Shown: piece by piece, positions 1 to 5,731 of the stretch
How the letters are laid out: each line of letters begins with the position of its first letter
Numbering within the stretch: the first letter of the stretch is position 1
Source of the DNA: Candidatus Altimarinota bacterium
Lineage (GTDB): Bacteria > Patescibacteriota > Gracilibacteria > BD1-5 > UBA2023
Direction: 5' to 3'
Assembly (NCBI GenBank): GCA_947373235.1
Contig: CANBWW010000035.1
Coordinates: forward strand, 1-9,499
Length of the DNA: 9,499 nucleotides
Position numbers and translations under genes: made by a program
The notes under the pieces: model-generated
Databases searched by the model: none
What the model saw: the letters and a program-made list of their open reading frames with translations, nothing else
Told to the model about the DNA's origin: nothing

Positions 1-94
1 AAGCTGCAAACTGGATAATATACGGCTGAGAGGAAAGTTCTCATCACTTTGTAGCGAAACCCGTCGTTTCTGTATCCCAAACACAGATTTTCAT
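1..94 (-). CDS. DEDDh-family 3'-5' exonuclease (DnaQ/epsilon-like), N-terminal fragment
   Basis: The frame starts at ATG 92-94 and leaves the window at the left edge, so only about 30 residues are visible. They begin MKICVWDTETTGFATK. The Asp-Thr-Glu-Thr-Thr-Gly-Phe stretch at residues 7-13 is the ExoI motif of DEDDh exonucleases (proofreading subunit of DNA polymerase III, RNase T and relatives), where the Asp and Glu bind the catalytic metal ions. A Tyr-Ile-Ile-Gln-Phe-Ala-Ala strand near residues 25-31 fits the second beta strand of this fold. Codons 17 and 18 (41-46) are both UGA, read here as Gly-Gly; a standard-code reading ends after 16 codons, so the gene is easily missed. It lies downstream of secY on the same strand with a 250-nt gap, so it probably has its own promoter. 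Whether it is the replicative epsilon subunit, a stand-alone exonuclease or a domain of a larger enzyme cannot be told. Confidence 0.75.
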
Positions 95-98
95 AATT

Positions 99-199
99 CA
101 AATGGAGTGAGAAAATAGAGCTTGCTCGAATTTTCGAGCAAAATGCAGAATTAAGAGTTCGAAGCACTCATAAGAAAACAAATGGAGTGAAGAAATAGA
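99..199. repeat. Two imperfect 21-nt direct repeats, 80 nt apart
   Basis: Copy one is at 99-119 and copy two at 179-199. Both begin CAAATGGAGTGA, followed by GAAAATAGA in the first and AGAAATAGA in the second, so 19 of 21 positions agree. On the minus strand each reads as a pyrimidine-rich stretch ending in CACTCCATTTG; the copy nearest the exonuclease sits 5 nt before its ATG. They could be paired binding sites or remnants of a dispersed repeat; nothing in the window decides this. Confidence 0.55.
122..141. repeat. 20-nt palindrome (perfect 9-bp arms)
   Basis: TTGCTCGAA (122-130) and TTCGAGCAA (133-141) are exact reverse complements with only TT between them. It lies about 28 nt upstream of the exonuclease ATG, between the two direct repeats. 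No clear T-run follows on either strand, so an operator-like dyad or an RNA hairpin in the exonuclease leader is more likely than a terminator. The function is unknown. Confidence 0.5.
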
Positions 200-253
200 T
201 TGAGTTAAGTGAGTAATAGAAATAAAATTTCTAAAAAACAAGAAATTCAAGAA

Positions 254-311
254 AGAAAAAACTTTTCGAAGTGAGCTTACTATAAGTAAGCGATCAAGAA
301 AAGTTTTTTCT
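254..311 (-). terminator. Long two-part hairpin, probable secY terminator
   Basis: The outer arms 254-266 and 299-311 pair over 13 bp without mismatch (A-rich arm, then T-rich arm). Inside, GCTTACT (278-284) pairs with AGTAAGC (285-291) leaving almost no loop, or as a 6-bp stem with a 5-nt loop. On the minus strand the 3' arm ends in a run of six T followed by CTTTCTTG, and the structure begins 34 nt after the secY stop. This fits a Rho-independent terminator, though the outer stem is AT-rich. The near symmetry means it could also act on the plus strand. Confidence 0.5.
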
Positions 312-344
312 GACGAGGAAGTTCGCCGTTTTTCAGGAATTTTT

Positions 345-1664
345 CTAATGAAATTTCTTATAATCAAAACTCTTCATATCAGTATCAATTCGACGAATAA
401 TATCGAGAATCACACCAACGACGATGATCAGTCCAGCACCAGAGATAAGAAAATCAATTTTGGAAGTTCCAGCCATATCGAAGAGACCAAATTGGTCATT
501 TATTTTCGTCATAAGGTATGGAAAGACAGCAATCAAGGCGAGGAATCCACCTCCGAAGAAGTTGAGACGATCTGATACTTTCTGAAGAAAAGTTGCTGTC
601 TCTGTACCAGGACGAACACCAGGAATATATCCTCCACGTTTCTGGATATTTTCTGCTACTTCTTTGGTGTTGAAAGTGATAGAAACATAGAAGAAGGCAA
701 ATCCAAGAACCAAAAGTGCATACACCGCAATATAGATCCATCCAGGATTTTGCATAGAAAGATTTGCAACTAGCCAGTTCCCTATATCTTGAACACGACC
801 ACTTGAGCGACGTGCCATAATCTGACCGATCAAAGAAGGAAAAGTAATCAGTGCAACGGCGAAGATAATAGGAACCATACCAGCCTGATTTACACGAATC
901 GGAAAGTATGATCGTTCATCTCGTCCCGTTCGAGTATAGATAAGTGGAACCTTTCTATATCCTTCTGTAAATTTTACGATCACATAGATTACAGCAACTG
1001 TCAGAAGTGTCAGAAAGGCTAAAAGCGTGTAGTTCTGAGCATTTATATACCCCAGAATATGTTGAGGAACTCCCGCAAGTACACCAGCAAAGATGATAAT
1101 GGAAGTTCCATTTCCAATACCAGATTCTGTTATGAGATCACCGAGCCAGAGAAGGATCATGGTTCCAGAAGTGATAAAAATCATAGCTGGCAGAACCGTA
1201 CCGAGGAAGTCTTTTGTATCGATAATCGGTGTCGCTGTTCCAGTTCCAACAAGAGTATTGAGAAGATAGATCATCCCATAACTTTGAGCAAGTGCGAGAG
1301 GAACGGTGAGATAACGAGTATAGTTATTTAATTTCTTTTGTCCTTGTTCTCCTTCTTTTTTGAGAGATTCAAGTGAAGGAATGATCACTGCAAGAAGCTG
1401 AATAATGATAGTGGCATTGATATATGGTGCCAGCCCCATAAGAATAATCGAGAAGCTCTCCAGTCCACCACCCATAATCGATCCAAAAAATGCAAGCTGT
1501 GTATTTGCATTGAGTTTTTCAGTATAGAGCTCAAGAAGTCCAACATTGACTCCAGGTACAGGAATAGCTGAAAGAAGTTTATAAACCGCAATTATACCAA
1601 GAGTAAAAAGGATTTTTTTTCTGATATGTTCAGTAGCCCAGATTTTTTTTACGCTTGCAATCAT
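345..1664 (-). CDS. secY: Preprotein translocase subunit SecY
   Basis: SecY is the channel of the Sec translocon in the cytoplasmic membrane; with SecE and SecG it passes unfolded proteins outward and inserts membrane proteins. The product is 439 residues, a normal length. Ten hydrophobic segments can be placed at about 17-34, 71-95, 118-138, 157-178, 184-203, 213-233, 260-281, 308-330, 368-386 and 404-424, with the plug region near 55-68. Family signatures include GIGNGTSIIIFAG (182-194), PIRVNQAGMVPIIFA (255-269) and the cytoplasmic loop QKRGGYIPGVRPG (341-353). An upstream in-frame ATG at 1728-1730 would add 22 residues not expected in the family, and it falls inside a possible promoter, so MIASVKK is chosen. 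The stop is UAG. There is no internal UGA despite many glycines. adk, map, infA and rpmJ, often found after secY, are absent here. Confidence 0.97.
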   Translation of the reverse strand: MIASVKKIWATEHIRKKILFTLGIIAVYKLLSAIPVPGVNVGLLELYTEKLNANTQLAFFGSIMGGGLESFSIILMGLAPYINATIIIQLLAVIIPSLESLKKEGEQGQKKLNNYTRYLTVPLALAQSYGMIYLLNTLVGTGTATPIIDTKDFLGTVLPAMIFITSGTMILLWLGDLITESGIGNGTSIIIFAGVLAGVPQHILGYINAQNYTLLAFLTLLTVAVIYVIVKFTEGYRKVPLIYTRTGRDERSYFPIRVNQAGMVPIIFAVALITFPSLIGQIMARRSSGRVQDIGNWLVANLSMQNPGWIYIAVYALLVLGFAFFYVSITFNTKEVAENIQKRGGYIPGVRPGTETATFLQKVSDRLNFFGGGFLALIAVFPYLMTKINDQFGLFDMAGTSKIDFLISGAGLIIVVGVILDIIRRIDTDMKSFDYKKFH

Positions 1665-1702
1665 AGAAGAGAGGATAAAGGTACGAAATAGAAATCCACG
1701 AT

Positions 1703-1730
1703 ATTGTAGGGAAAAGAATAGAAAAAGCAA
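1703..1730 (-). promoter_or_regulatory. Possible secY promoter
   Basis: On the minus strand TTGCTT (1725-1730) and TACAAT (1703-1708) stand 16 nt apart, just downstream of the hairpin that follows uL15. The -10 box matches TATAAT at 5 of 6 positions, the -35 box only at TTG. Transcription would start near 1696, giving a leader of about 30 nt before the secY ATG at 1664. The spacer ends in TTTTCCC, as does the candidate site before uL16. Based on sequence resemblance only. Confidence 0.3.
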
Positions 1731-1756
1731 TGGATTTTTCCCCTTTATATTGCTTT
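1724..1756. repeat. 8-bp inverted repeat in the secY leader
   Basis: AAAGCAAT (1724-1731) and ATTGCTTT (1749-1756) are exact reverse complements with a 17-nt spacer. On the minus strand the second arm runs into TTCTATTCTTTT, so this could be a weak second terminator. It overlaps the possible -35 box of secY, so forming the hairpin and using the promoter would involve the same bases. Confidence 0.4.
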
Positions 1757-1758
1757 AT

Positions 1759-1784
1759 AAAAGCCCCTCTTTCGAGGAGCTTTT
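1759..1784 (-). terminator. Terminator-like GAAA-loop hairpin between uL15 and secY
   Basis: On the minus strand AAAAGCTCCTC pairs with GAGGGGCTTTT over 11 bp around a GAAA tetraloop. One pair is G-U in the minus-strand RNA but would be a C-A mismatch in the plus-strand RNA, so the structure is built for the minus direction. An A-run precedes it and TTTTAT closes it, as in intrinsic terminators, although the U-tract is short. It starts 13 nt after the uL15 stop. It probably ends or attenuates ribosomal-protein transcription before secY. Confidence 0.65.
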
Positions 1785-1796
1785 CAATTTTTATAT

Positions 1797-2246
1797 TTAG
1801 TTATTTGCAGTTCCTCCTGCTTTTTCAATTGCTACTTTTGCTGATTCTGAATAAGCATCAGCAGTAACCTCTACTTTTTTTGAAAGTTTTCCTGAACCAA
1901 GAACTTTCAGAAGTTTTCCCTTCGCTCGGATCACACGACGTTCATAGAGAACTGCGTAATCAACGGTAGTTATACCTTCTTCTGCAAGCTTTTCGATCTG
2001 AGAAAGATTCACAATCACGTATTCTGTAGGATTGTAAGCAGTGAAACCTCGTTTCTTTGGAGTACGTCGGAAAAGTGGAGTTTGTCCTCCTTCGAAAGTA
2101 GGATAACGTTTTGCTCCCGTACGAGAATTTTGACCATTCATACCACGTCCAGAAGTACCTCCGATACCAGAACCAACACCACGAGCTACACGAGTTCGGC
2201 GTTTTGTAGATCCAATATTTGGAGCAAGAGAAGAGAGAGAAATCAT
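1797..2246 (-). CDS. rplO: 50S ribosomal protein uL15 (L15)
   Basis: uL15 is an rRNA-binding protein of the large subunit, added during the middle of 50S assembly. The 149-residue product has the expected basic, glycine-rich extended N-terminus (SLSSLAPNIGSTKRRTRVARG, a GSGIGGTSGRG stretch near 25-35, then the FEGGQTPLFRRTPKKRGF block near 51-68). A globular C-terminal half follows, with the VLGSGKLSKKVEVTADAYS stretch near residues 115-133. Length and start agree with the family. It follows uS5 by only 42 nt, which leaves no room for uL30, the gene that separates them in E. coli. The stop is UAA and a hairpin follows. Confidence 0.97.
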   Translation of the reverse strand: MISLSSLAPNIGSTKRRTRVARGVGSGIGGTSGRGMNGQNSRTGAKRYPTFEGGQTPLFRRTPKKRGFTAYNPTEYVIVNLSQIEKLAEEGITTVDYAVLYERRVIRAKGKLLKVLGSGKLSKKVEVTADAYSESAKVAIEKAGGTANN

Positions 2247-2288
2247 AGGAATTTTTTTAGAGTTTAGAGAGAGAATATCCCTTCAAAA

Positions 2289-2972
2289 TTATGCAGCCTT
2301 TTTAGAACGAACTTTTTTTGTTTCTGTTGTTTCAGAAGAAGTTTCTTTTTTCGTAAAGTTTACCACAAGATTCGCAGGTTTCAGAGAAGAAAGAGCCTTG
2401 AGGGCAACACGAGCATTGGTAATCTTGTTTGGAGCACCGTGTTGTTTGGCGATGACATCCTTGATACCAGATACCGCAAATATTTTACGAATGGCACCTC
2501 CAGCAATAATACCAGTACCAGTGTGAGCTGGATGAAGATAGAGAGATGAAGACTTAAATTCAGCCATAACATCATGAGCAATCGTTCCATTTACAATCGT
2601 AAAAGTGATAAGATTTTTCTTCGCATCACGGATTGCTTTTTCGATCGCTCCTTGTACTTCTCCTGATTTTCAAATACCCAGACCGATACGTCCTTTTCCA
2701 TCACCAATAACGATAGAAGCTCGGAAACGAATCTGGCGACCACCAGCGGTTACACGAGTTACACGATCGATCGCAAGAAGCTCTTCTTTAAATTCTTTAT
2801 CTTCTTCACGAGCTCCATTTCGACCTCCACGGCGATCTCCACCATTTCGTGGACGATCTCCTTGTGGACGAGCTGGACGGTCAGAAGAAGTGGTTACTGG
2901 AGTAACTGGAGCTTCTTCTGTGTGAGTAACAGGAGTTTGAGTTTCAGGATTTGTGTTCTGAGTATCTGACAT
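2289..2972 (-). CDS. rpsE: 30S ribosomal protein uS5 (S5), with one UGA-glycine codon
   Basis: uS5 sits near the mRNA entry and the decoding centre of the 30S subunit and contributes to translational accuracy. The full reading is 227 residues, but UGA at 2670-2672 (codon 101) splits it under the standard code. The residue lies in the double-stranded-RNA-binding domain, in GLGI-G-KSGEV, where the family has Gly (GLGVGKAGEV-like). The C-terminal domain is clear: HPAHTGTGIIAGGAIRKIF and GIKDVIAKQHGAPNKITNAR. The first 60 or so residues are an extra low-complexity stretch rich in Pro, Thr and Glu, then Arg and Gly, and the tail is rich in Thr, Glu and Lys; both are longer than in E. coli S5. ATG 2970-2972 is the only start that keeps the domain with no upstream overlap. 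The stop is UAA. Confidence 0.97.
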
Positions 2973-3013
2973 ACAGAAAAGAAAGTTAGGGTTTTTATGA
3001 AAACTTTATGAGA

Positions 3014-3355
3014 CTAAAATACGAGACCTTCTGATCGAGCTCCTTCGGCAAGAGACTGTACACGACCATGATAGAGGTATCCTCCGCGATCAAAAATACA
3101 AGCGGTTACTCCTTTTGCGATGAGTGCCTTTGCAACGAGTTTTCCAACTTCATTGGCTCGTTCACTTTTCGTTCCAGCAGTTATCTTGAGATCGCTCGCA
3201 CTTACGAGAGTCGCTCCAGTAAGATCATCGATTGCTTGTACAGAAATATGCGTATTACTTCGAAATACAGAAAGACGTGGTCTTTCGGCAGTTCCCTCTA
3301 TACGAGCACGAGTACGGTGAGCTCGACGAAGGCGATTTTGAACTTTTTGTAACAT
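3014..3355 (-). CDS. rplR: 50S ribosomal protein uL18 (L18)
   Basis: uL18 binds 5S rRNA with uL5 (and bL25 where present) to form the central protuberance of the 50S subunit. The 113-residue product is close to the usual length. The RPRLSVFRSNTHISVQAIDD block at residues 25-44 and the FDRGGYLYHGRVQSLAEGAR block at 88-107 are hallmark 5S-binding sequences, and the basic N-terminus (QNRLRRAHRTRARI) is typical. The gene stands between uL6 (72 nt upstream) and uS5 (41 nt downstream). The stop is UAG. No UGA codon occurs. Confidence 0.97.
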   Translation of the reverse strand: MLQKVQNRLRRAHRTRARIEGTAERPRLSVFRSNTHISVQAIDDLTGATLVSASDLKITAGTKSERANEVGKLVAKALIAKGVTACIFDRGGYLYHGRVQSLAEGARSEGLVF

Positions 3356-3383
3356 AAATGGAATTTTAAATTTAATATTTTTC

Positions 3384-3401
3384 CAGAAAAGAATTTTTCT
3401 G
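3384..3401. repeat. Small hairpin in the uL6-uL18 gap
   Basis: CAGAAAA (3384-3390) and TTTTCTG (3395-3401) pair over 7 bp around a GAAT loop. A competing pairing, TCCAGA (3382-3387) with TCTGGA (3414-3419), uses part of the same bases. The AGAAAAG...TTTTTCTGACG stretch here strongly resembles 297-315 next to the secY terminator. The role is unknown; the stem is AT-rich and may be only weakly stable. Confidence 0.35.
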
Positions 3402-3427
3402 ACGGAATGACTCTCTGGAAGAAAGAA

Positions 3428-3979
3428 TTATTTACCAGCGGTTTTACCAGCCTTACGACGAATCACTTCACCAGAATACTTAATACCTTTTCCTTTGTAT
3501 GGTTCTGGCTTCTTCAGAGAACGAACATACGCAGCAAAATAACCAAGAAGTTGTTTATCATGAGAACGGAGGTGGATCTTGTTTTTCTCATCTTTGTCAG
3601 CTTCGATCGTCACTCCAGCAGGGGCATCAACATTTACCTTATGGGAGAAACCAATAGAAAGTTCCATCTTTGTTGGACTTTTTATGTCGAACTTGTACCC
3701 CACACCGACGATTTCAAGAGATTTTACATATCCTTCAGAAACTCCGATGACCATATTTTGAATCATCGCACGAGTCAATCCCCAAAATGCGCGTTCTTGT
3801 TTTGCAGTTGGATTGGCAACGGTTACATTGATCACATCACCTTCTTGTGCGATTTTTACACCTTCAAGGATATTAAATGAAAGAGTTCCTTTCGCACCTT
3901 TTACAGCAATAGTATCTTGAGTGATATCTACTGTTACTCCAGCAGGAATTTTTACAGGTTGTTTTCCGATACGTGACAT
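3428..3979 (-). CDS. rplF: 50S ribosomal protein uL6 (L6)
   Basis: uL6 lies near the factor-binding site (sarcin-ricin loop) of the large subunit. The 183-residue product has the two related domains of the family: the N-terminus MSRIGKQPVKIPAGV with KGAKGTLSF near 28-36, and the C-terminal domain ending in the signature KPEPYKGKGIKYSGEVIRRK near residues 157-176, followed by AGKTAGK. The start and length (about 175-180 in the family) agree. It is preceded by uS8 with a 63-nt gap. The stop is UAA. A 157-codon frame on the opposite strand across this gene is a shadow. Confidence 0.97.
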   Translation of the reverse strand: MSRIGKQPVKIPAGVTVDITQDTIAVKGAKGTLSFNILEGVKIAQEGDVINVTVANPTAKQERAFWGLTRAMIQNMVIGVSEGYVKSLEIVGVGYKFDIKSPTKMELSIGFSHKVNVDAPAGVTIEADKDEKNKIHLRSHDKQLLGYFAAYVRSLKKPEPYKGKGIKYSGEVIRRKAGKTAGK

Positions 3980-4042
3980 AGAGTCGAAGTTTTAAAAAGT
4001 AGGAAGTTTTATGATGCCATTACTGGGGTCTAAAACCTGAGA

Positions 4043-4429
4043 TTAGTAAATCTCACAGAGAAGTTCACCACCAACACCAAGCGCATGAGCTTCGTAACCA
4101 GTGATAATACCTTTTGGAGTCGAGAGGATAAATATCCCGAGTCCATTTCTTGATTTTTTAATATCAGTATTTCCAACATAGATTCTTTGACCTGGTCGAG
4201 AAATACGGCGAAATGAAGGAATATATTTTGTCTTTCGTACATCCTGAAGAGTAATCACAAACGAGTGAGTATCTTCTGTAAGAGAGAAATCAACAATATA
4301 TCCATTTTTCTTCAAAATACGAAGAATCTCGGCTTTGAGTTTCGATGATGGAGCTTCTACGGTAGCAAGACGTGCAAGATAACCGTTTCGGATACGTGTG
4401 AGAAGATCTGCGATTGGATCGGTGATCAT
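4043..4429 (-). CDS. rpsH: 30S ribosomal protein uS8 (S8)
   Basis: uS8 binds helix 21 of 16S rRNA and is needed early in assembly of the 30S platform. The 128-residue product starts with the hallmark TDPIADLLTRIRNGYLA and ends with NGLGIFILSTPKGIITGYEA and LGVGGELLCEIY, all typical. RRISRPGQRIYV near 74-85 is also diagnostic. In E. coli uS8 represses translation of its own operon by binding the message around the uL5 start; whether that happens here is unknown, but the uL24-uL5 gap does hold a palindrome. The start is preceded by an unusual all-pyrimidine stretch, UUUUUUCUUCUUU. The stop is UAA. Confidence 0.97.
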   Translation of the reverse strand: MITDPIADLLTRIRNGYLARLATVEAPSSKLKAEILRILKKNGYIVDFSLTEDTHSFVITLQDVRKTKYIPSFRRISRPGQRIYVGNTDIKKSRNGLGIFILSTPKGIITGYEAHALGVGGELLCEIY

Positions 4430-4471
4430 AAAGAAGAAAAAACAAGAGTAAAAGAATTCGGAAGGAGGATA

Positions 4472-4696
4472 TTACCAGCTTGATTTGCGAACACCCATAA
4501 GTTCTCAAGCATTTGCCTTTTCACGGATACAGATACGACAAAGGTCAAATTTACCCATATACCCTTGTGAACGACCACAATGAGAACAACGATGGTAGAG
4601 TCGAGTTGGAAATACTACTGCTTTTCCAAGACCGACGAGACGAGCTGCTTCTTGTTGAGCATTGCGACATTTATTGACGAGAGCTTTACGAGCCAT
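4472..4696 (-). CDS. rpsN: 30S ribosomal protein uS14 (S14), zinc-binding form with one UGA-glycine codon
   Basis: uS14 belongs to the 30S head and joins late in assembly. The full reading is 74 residues; UGA at 4505-4507 (codon 64) would end it 11 residues early under the standard code. Those last residues, G-ELMGVRKSSW, match the conserved family ending (KGQIPGVKKASW-like), and the UGA falls on the conserved Gly. Cys37, Cys40, Cys53 and Cys56 (CSHC and CRIC) form the expected zinc site. At 74 residues it is about 13 longer than the common 61-residue zinc form, the extra length lying before the first CxxC pair, yet shorter than the zinc-less form of about 100. It lies 42 nt from both uL5 and uS8. 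The stop is UAA. Confidence 0.96.
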
Positions 4697-4738
4697 AAAG
4701 GGGAAGTTAGTTTTTAGTGAGAAATCTGCGAAGTGAGA

Positions 4739-5278
4739 CTACTTCGTGAATGGGAATCCCATCTTATCAAGAAGTGCTTTTGAATGAGCAGGGCTGATAG
4801 TTTTGAATTTTATAGTTACCTGGAGTCCGTGAGATTTAACCACATCATGTTGAGGAACTTCTGGGAAAATCGTATGTTCTTTGATACCGAAGTTGAAGTT
4901 TCCAGCTTGATCAAATCAACGAGAAGAGATACCACGGAAGTCACGAACACGAGGAAGAACGATTCCGATAAGCTTTTCGAGGAAGTCGTACATACGATCT
5001 CCACGAAGCGTTGCCATCATACCTACTGGCATTCCTTCTCGAAGTTTAAAGTTCGAAATAGAAACACGAGAATGGTTGATACGAGGAAGTTGACCAGCGA
5101 TGAGTGCAAGATCGTTCTTGAGACTTGAAAAATCTTTGTGTCCTGAAGCAACATAACTTCCGATACCCATATTGATAACAATTTTTTCAATACGAGGAAT
5201 CTGCATAGCATTCTCGATTCCGAGCTCTTTTGCAAGTTCTGGAAGGATTTTTTGAGTATAATTTTCTTTGAAAGACAT
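4739..5278 (-). CDS. rplE: 50S ribosomal protein uL5 (L5), with one UGA-glycine codon
   Basis: uL5 binds 5S rRNA and contacts the P-site tRNA from the central protuberance. The full reading is 179 residues, the normal family length; UGA at 4916-4918 (codon 121) interrupts it under the standard code. Upstream of it the protein has LRGDRMYDFLEKLIGIVLPR and RDFRGISSR. Downstream it continues FDQAGNFNFGIKEHTIFPEV and ends in LLDKMGFPFTK, both matching the family (FDGRGNY..G..E...FPEI and the GFPF ending). The residue before Phe-Asp varies in the family (Ser in E. coli), so this UGA supports readthrough more than it proves glycine. The stop is UAG. Confidence 0.96.
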
Positions 5279-5296
5279 AAAGGAGAGTTATGAGGA

Positions 5297-5308
5297 AGCG
5301 GATCCGCT
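5297..5308. repeat. 12-nt perfect palindrome in the uL24-uL5 gap
   Basis: AGCGGATCCGCT is its own reverse complement. It is the most GC-rich short motif among the gaps and lies 18 nt upstream of the uL5 ATG. In E. coli the uS8 autoregulation site lies around this junction, but I cannot match the palindrome to the uS8 recognition structure. It could form a small hairpin near the uL5 start or be a protein-binding dyad. Confidence 0.35.
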
Positions 5309-5335
5309 GAGAGTAACAACGGGGCTTGAAATATT

Positions 5336-5638
5336 TTAGAGAGTGTTTCCAGATTTTTTAGCAAATCGAACTTTTTTTCCATCGACCATCTTGTAACCAA
5401 TACGAGTTGGTTCTCCTGTTTTTGGATCAAGAAGCATAACATTTGCAGCTGGAATCGCTTTTTCATATGTTACCTTTTGACCAGGAGAACCTCCTTGTGG
5501 TTTCATATGACGAGTGACGATCGCAACTCCTTCGACAAGAACTTTTGATTCATGTGGAAAAGCTTTGAGAACTTTTGACTTTTTTCCTTTATCTTTTCCT
5601 GAGATGACGAGGACTTGATCACCTGAGTGAATTTTCAT
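5336..5638 (-). CDS. rplX: 50S ribosomal protein uL24 (L24)
   Basis: uL24 is one of the first proteins to bind 23S rRNA and starts 50S assembly; it sits near the peptide exit tunnel. The 100-residue product opens with a KOW motif (HSGDQVLVISGKDKGKKSKVLKAFP, residues 4-28) and continues with GVAIVTRHMKPQ and the C-terminal DPKTGEPTRIGYKMVDGKKVR block, all standard. The length agrees with the family. The upstream region is ACUAAAAUUUU-AUG, with no ribosome binding site of the usual type. It is followed by uL5 after 57 nt. The stop is UAA. Confidence 0.97.
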   Translation of the reverse strand: MKIHSGDQVLVISGKDKGKKSKVLKAFPHESKVLVEGVAIVTRHMKPQGGSPGQKVTYEKAIPAANVMLLDPKTGEPTRIGYKMVDGKKVRFAKKSGNTL

Positions 5639-5650
5639 AAAATTTTAGTT

Positions 5651-5706
5651 ATAAGGCTATAAGGCTTGTGAGTGATACGGGTTTGTAGTTTTCATACGAA
5701 TCCGTA
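5651..5706. repeat. Tandem 8-mer and 12-bp hairpin in the uL14-uL24 gap
   Basis: ATAAGGCT occurs twice in direct succession at 5651-5666. Next to it, 5676-5687 pairs with 5695-5706 over 12 bp with a 7-nt loop. In the plus-strand RNA all twelve positions pair (two as G-U), whereas in the minus-strand RNA, the strand of the operon, two of them become A-C mismatches. The element therefore folds better as antisense RNA or may be a DNA dyad. No gene is seen in this 93-nt gap. Confidence 0.4.
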
Positions 5707-5731
5707 AAACAGTACAAACTTTAGAAACGAA

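Larger units (their letters stand above)
95..344. other. Intergenic region between secY and the exonuclease gene
   Basis: This is the longest gap in the window and I see no credible gene in it on either strand. It is AT-rich and full of small symmetries: a long hairpin close to the secY stop, a palindrome and two copies of a 21-nt repeat (listed separately), and a small stem AGAAAT/ATTTCT at 218-232. A weak promoter-like pair for the exonuclease can be read on the minus strand: TTGTTT (236-241) and TATTAC (213-218) with a 17-nt spacer, matching the sigma-70 consensus at 3 of 6 and 4 of 6 positions. That is not enough to call a promoter. Confidence 0.6.

Noticed and set aside
24..40. GGCTGAGAGGAAAGTTC resembles the GAGGAAAGT element of RNase P RNA.
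   Set aside because: No other conserved RNase P parts follow, and the bases are coding on the minus strand.
3..173. Plus-strand frame open with UGA as glycine, which could look like the end of a gene facing secY.
   Set aside because: It is antisense to the exonuclease start, whose ExoI motif is much stronger evidence; past 94 it runs through repeats and a palindrome.
98..367. 89-codon frame on the minus strand overlapping the end of secY.
   Set aside because: Low-complexity composition, overlaps the terminator hairpin and repeats, no family resemblance.
1665..1730. 22-residue longer N-terminus of SecY.
   Set aside because: Does not match the usual SecY start and lies across a possible promoter and inverted repeat.
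2289..2567. Separate 92-residue gene starting at an internal Met.
   Set aside because: It is the C-terminal domain of uS5, joined in frame through the UGA at 2670-2672.
3407..3880. 157-codon frame on the plus strand.
   Set aside because: Entirely antisense to uL6; no family resemblance.
4461..4470. GGAAGGAGG on the plus strand looks like a strong Shine-Dalgarno sequence.
   Set aside because: No plus-strand gene starts after it; on the operon strand it is the pyrimidine tract CCTCCTTCC upstream of uS8.
5300..5306. GGATCC in the uL24-uL5 gap as a cloning-site artefact.
   Set aside because: It sits in a longer natural palindrome between two genes in their normal order; nothing suggests a joint.
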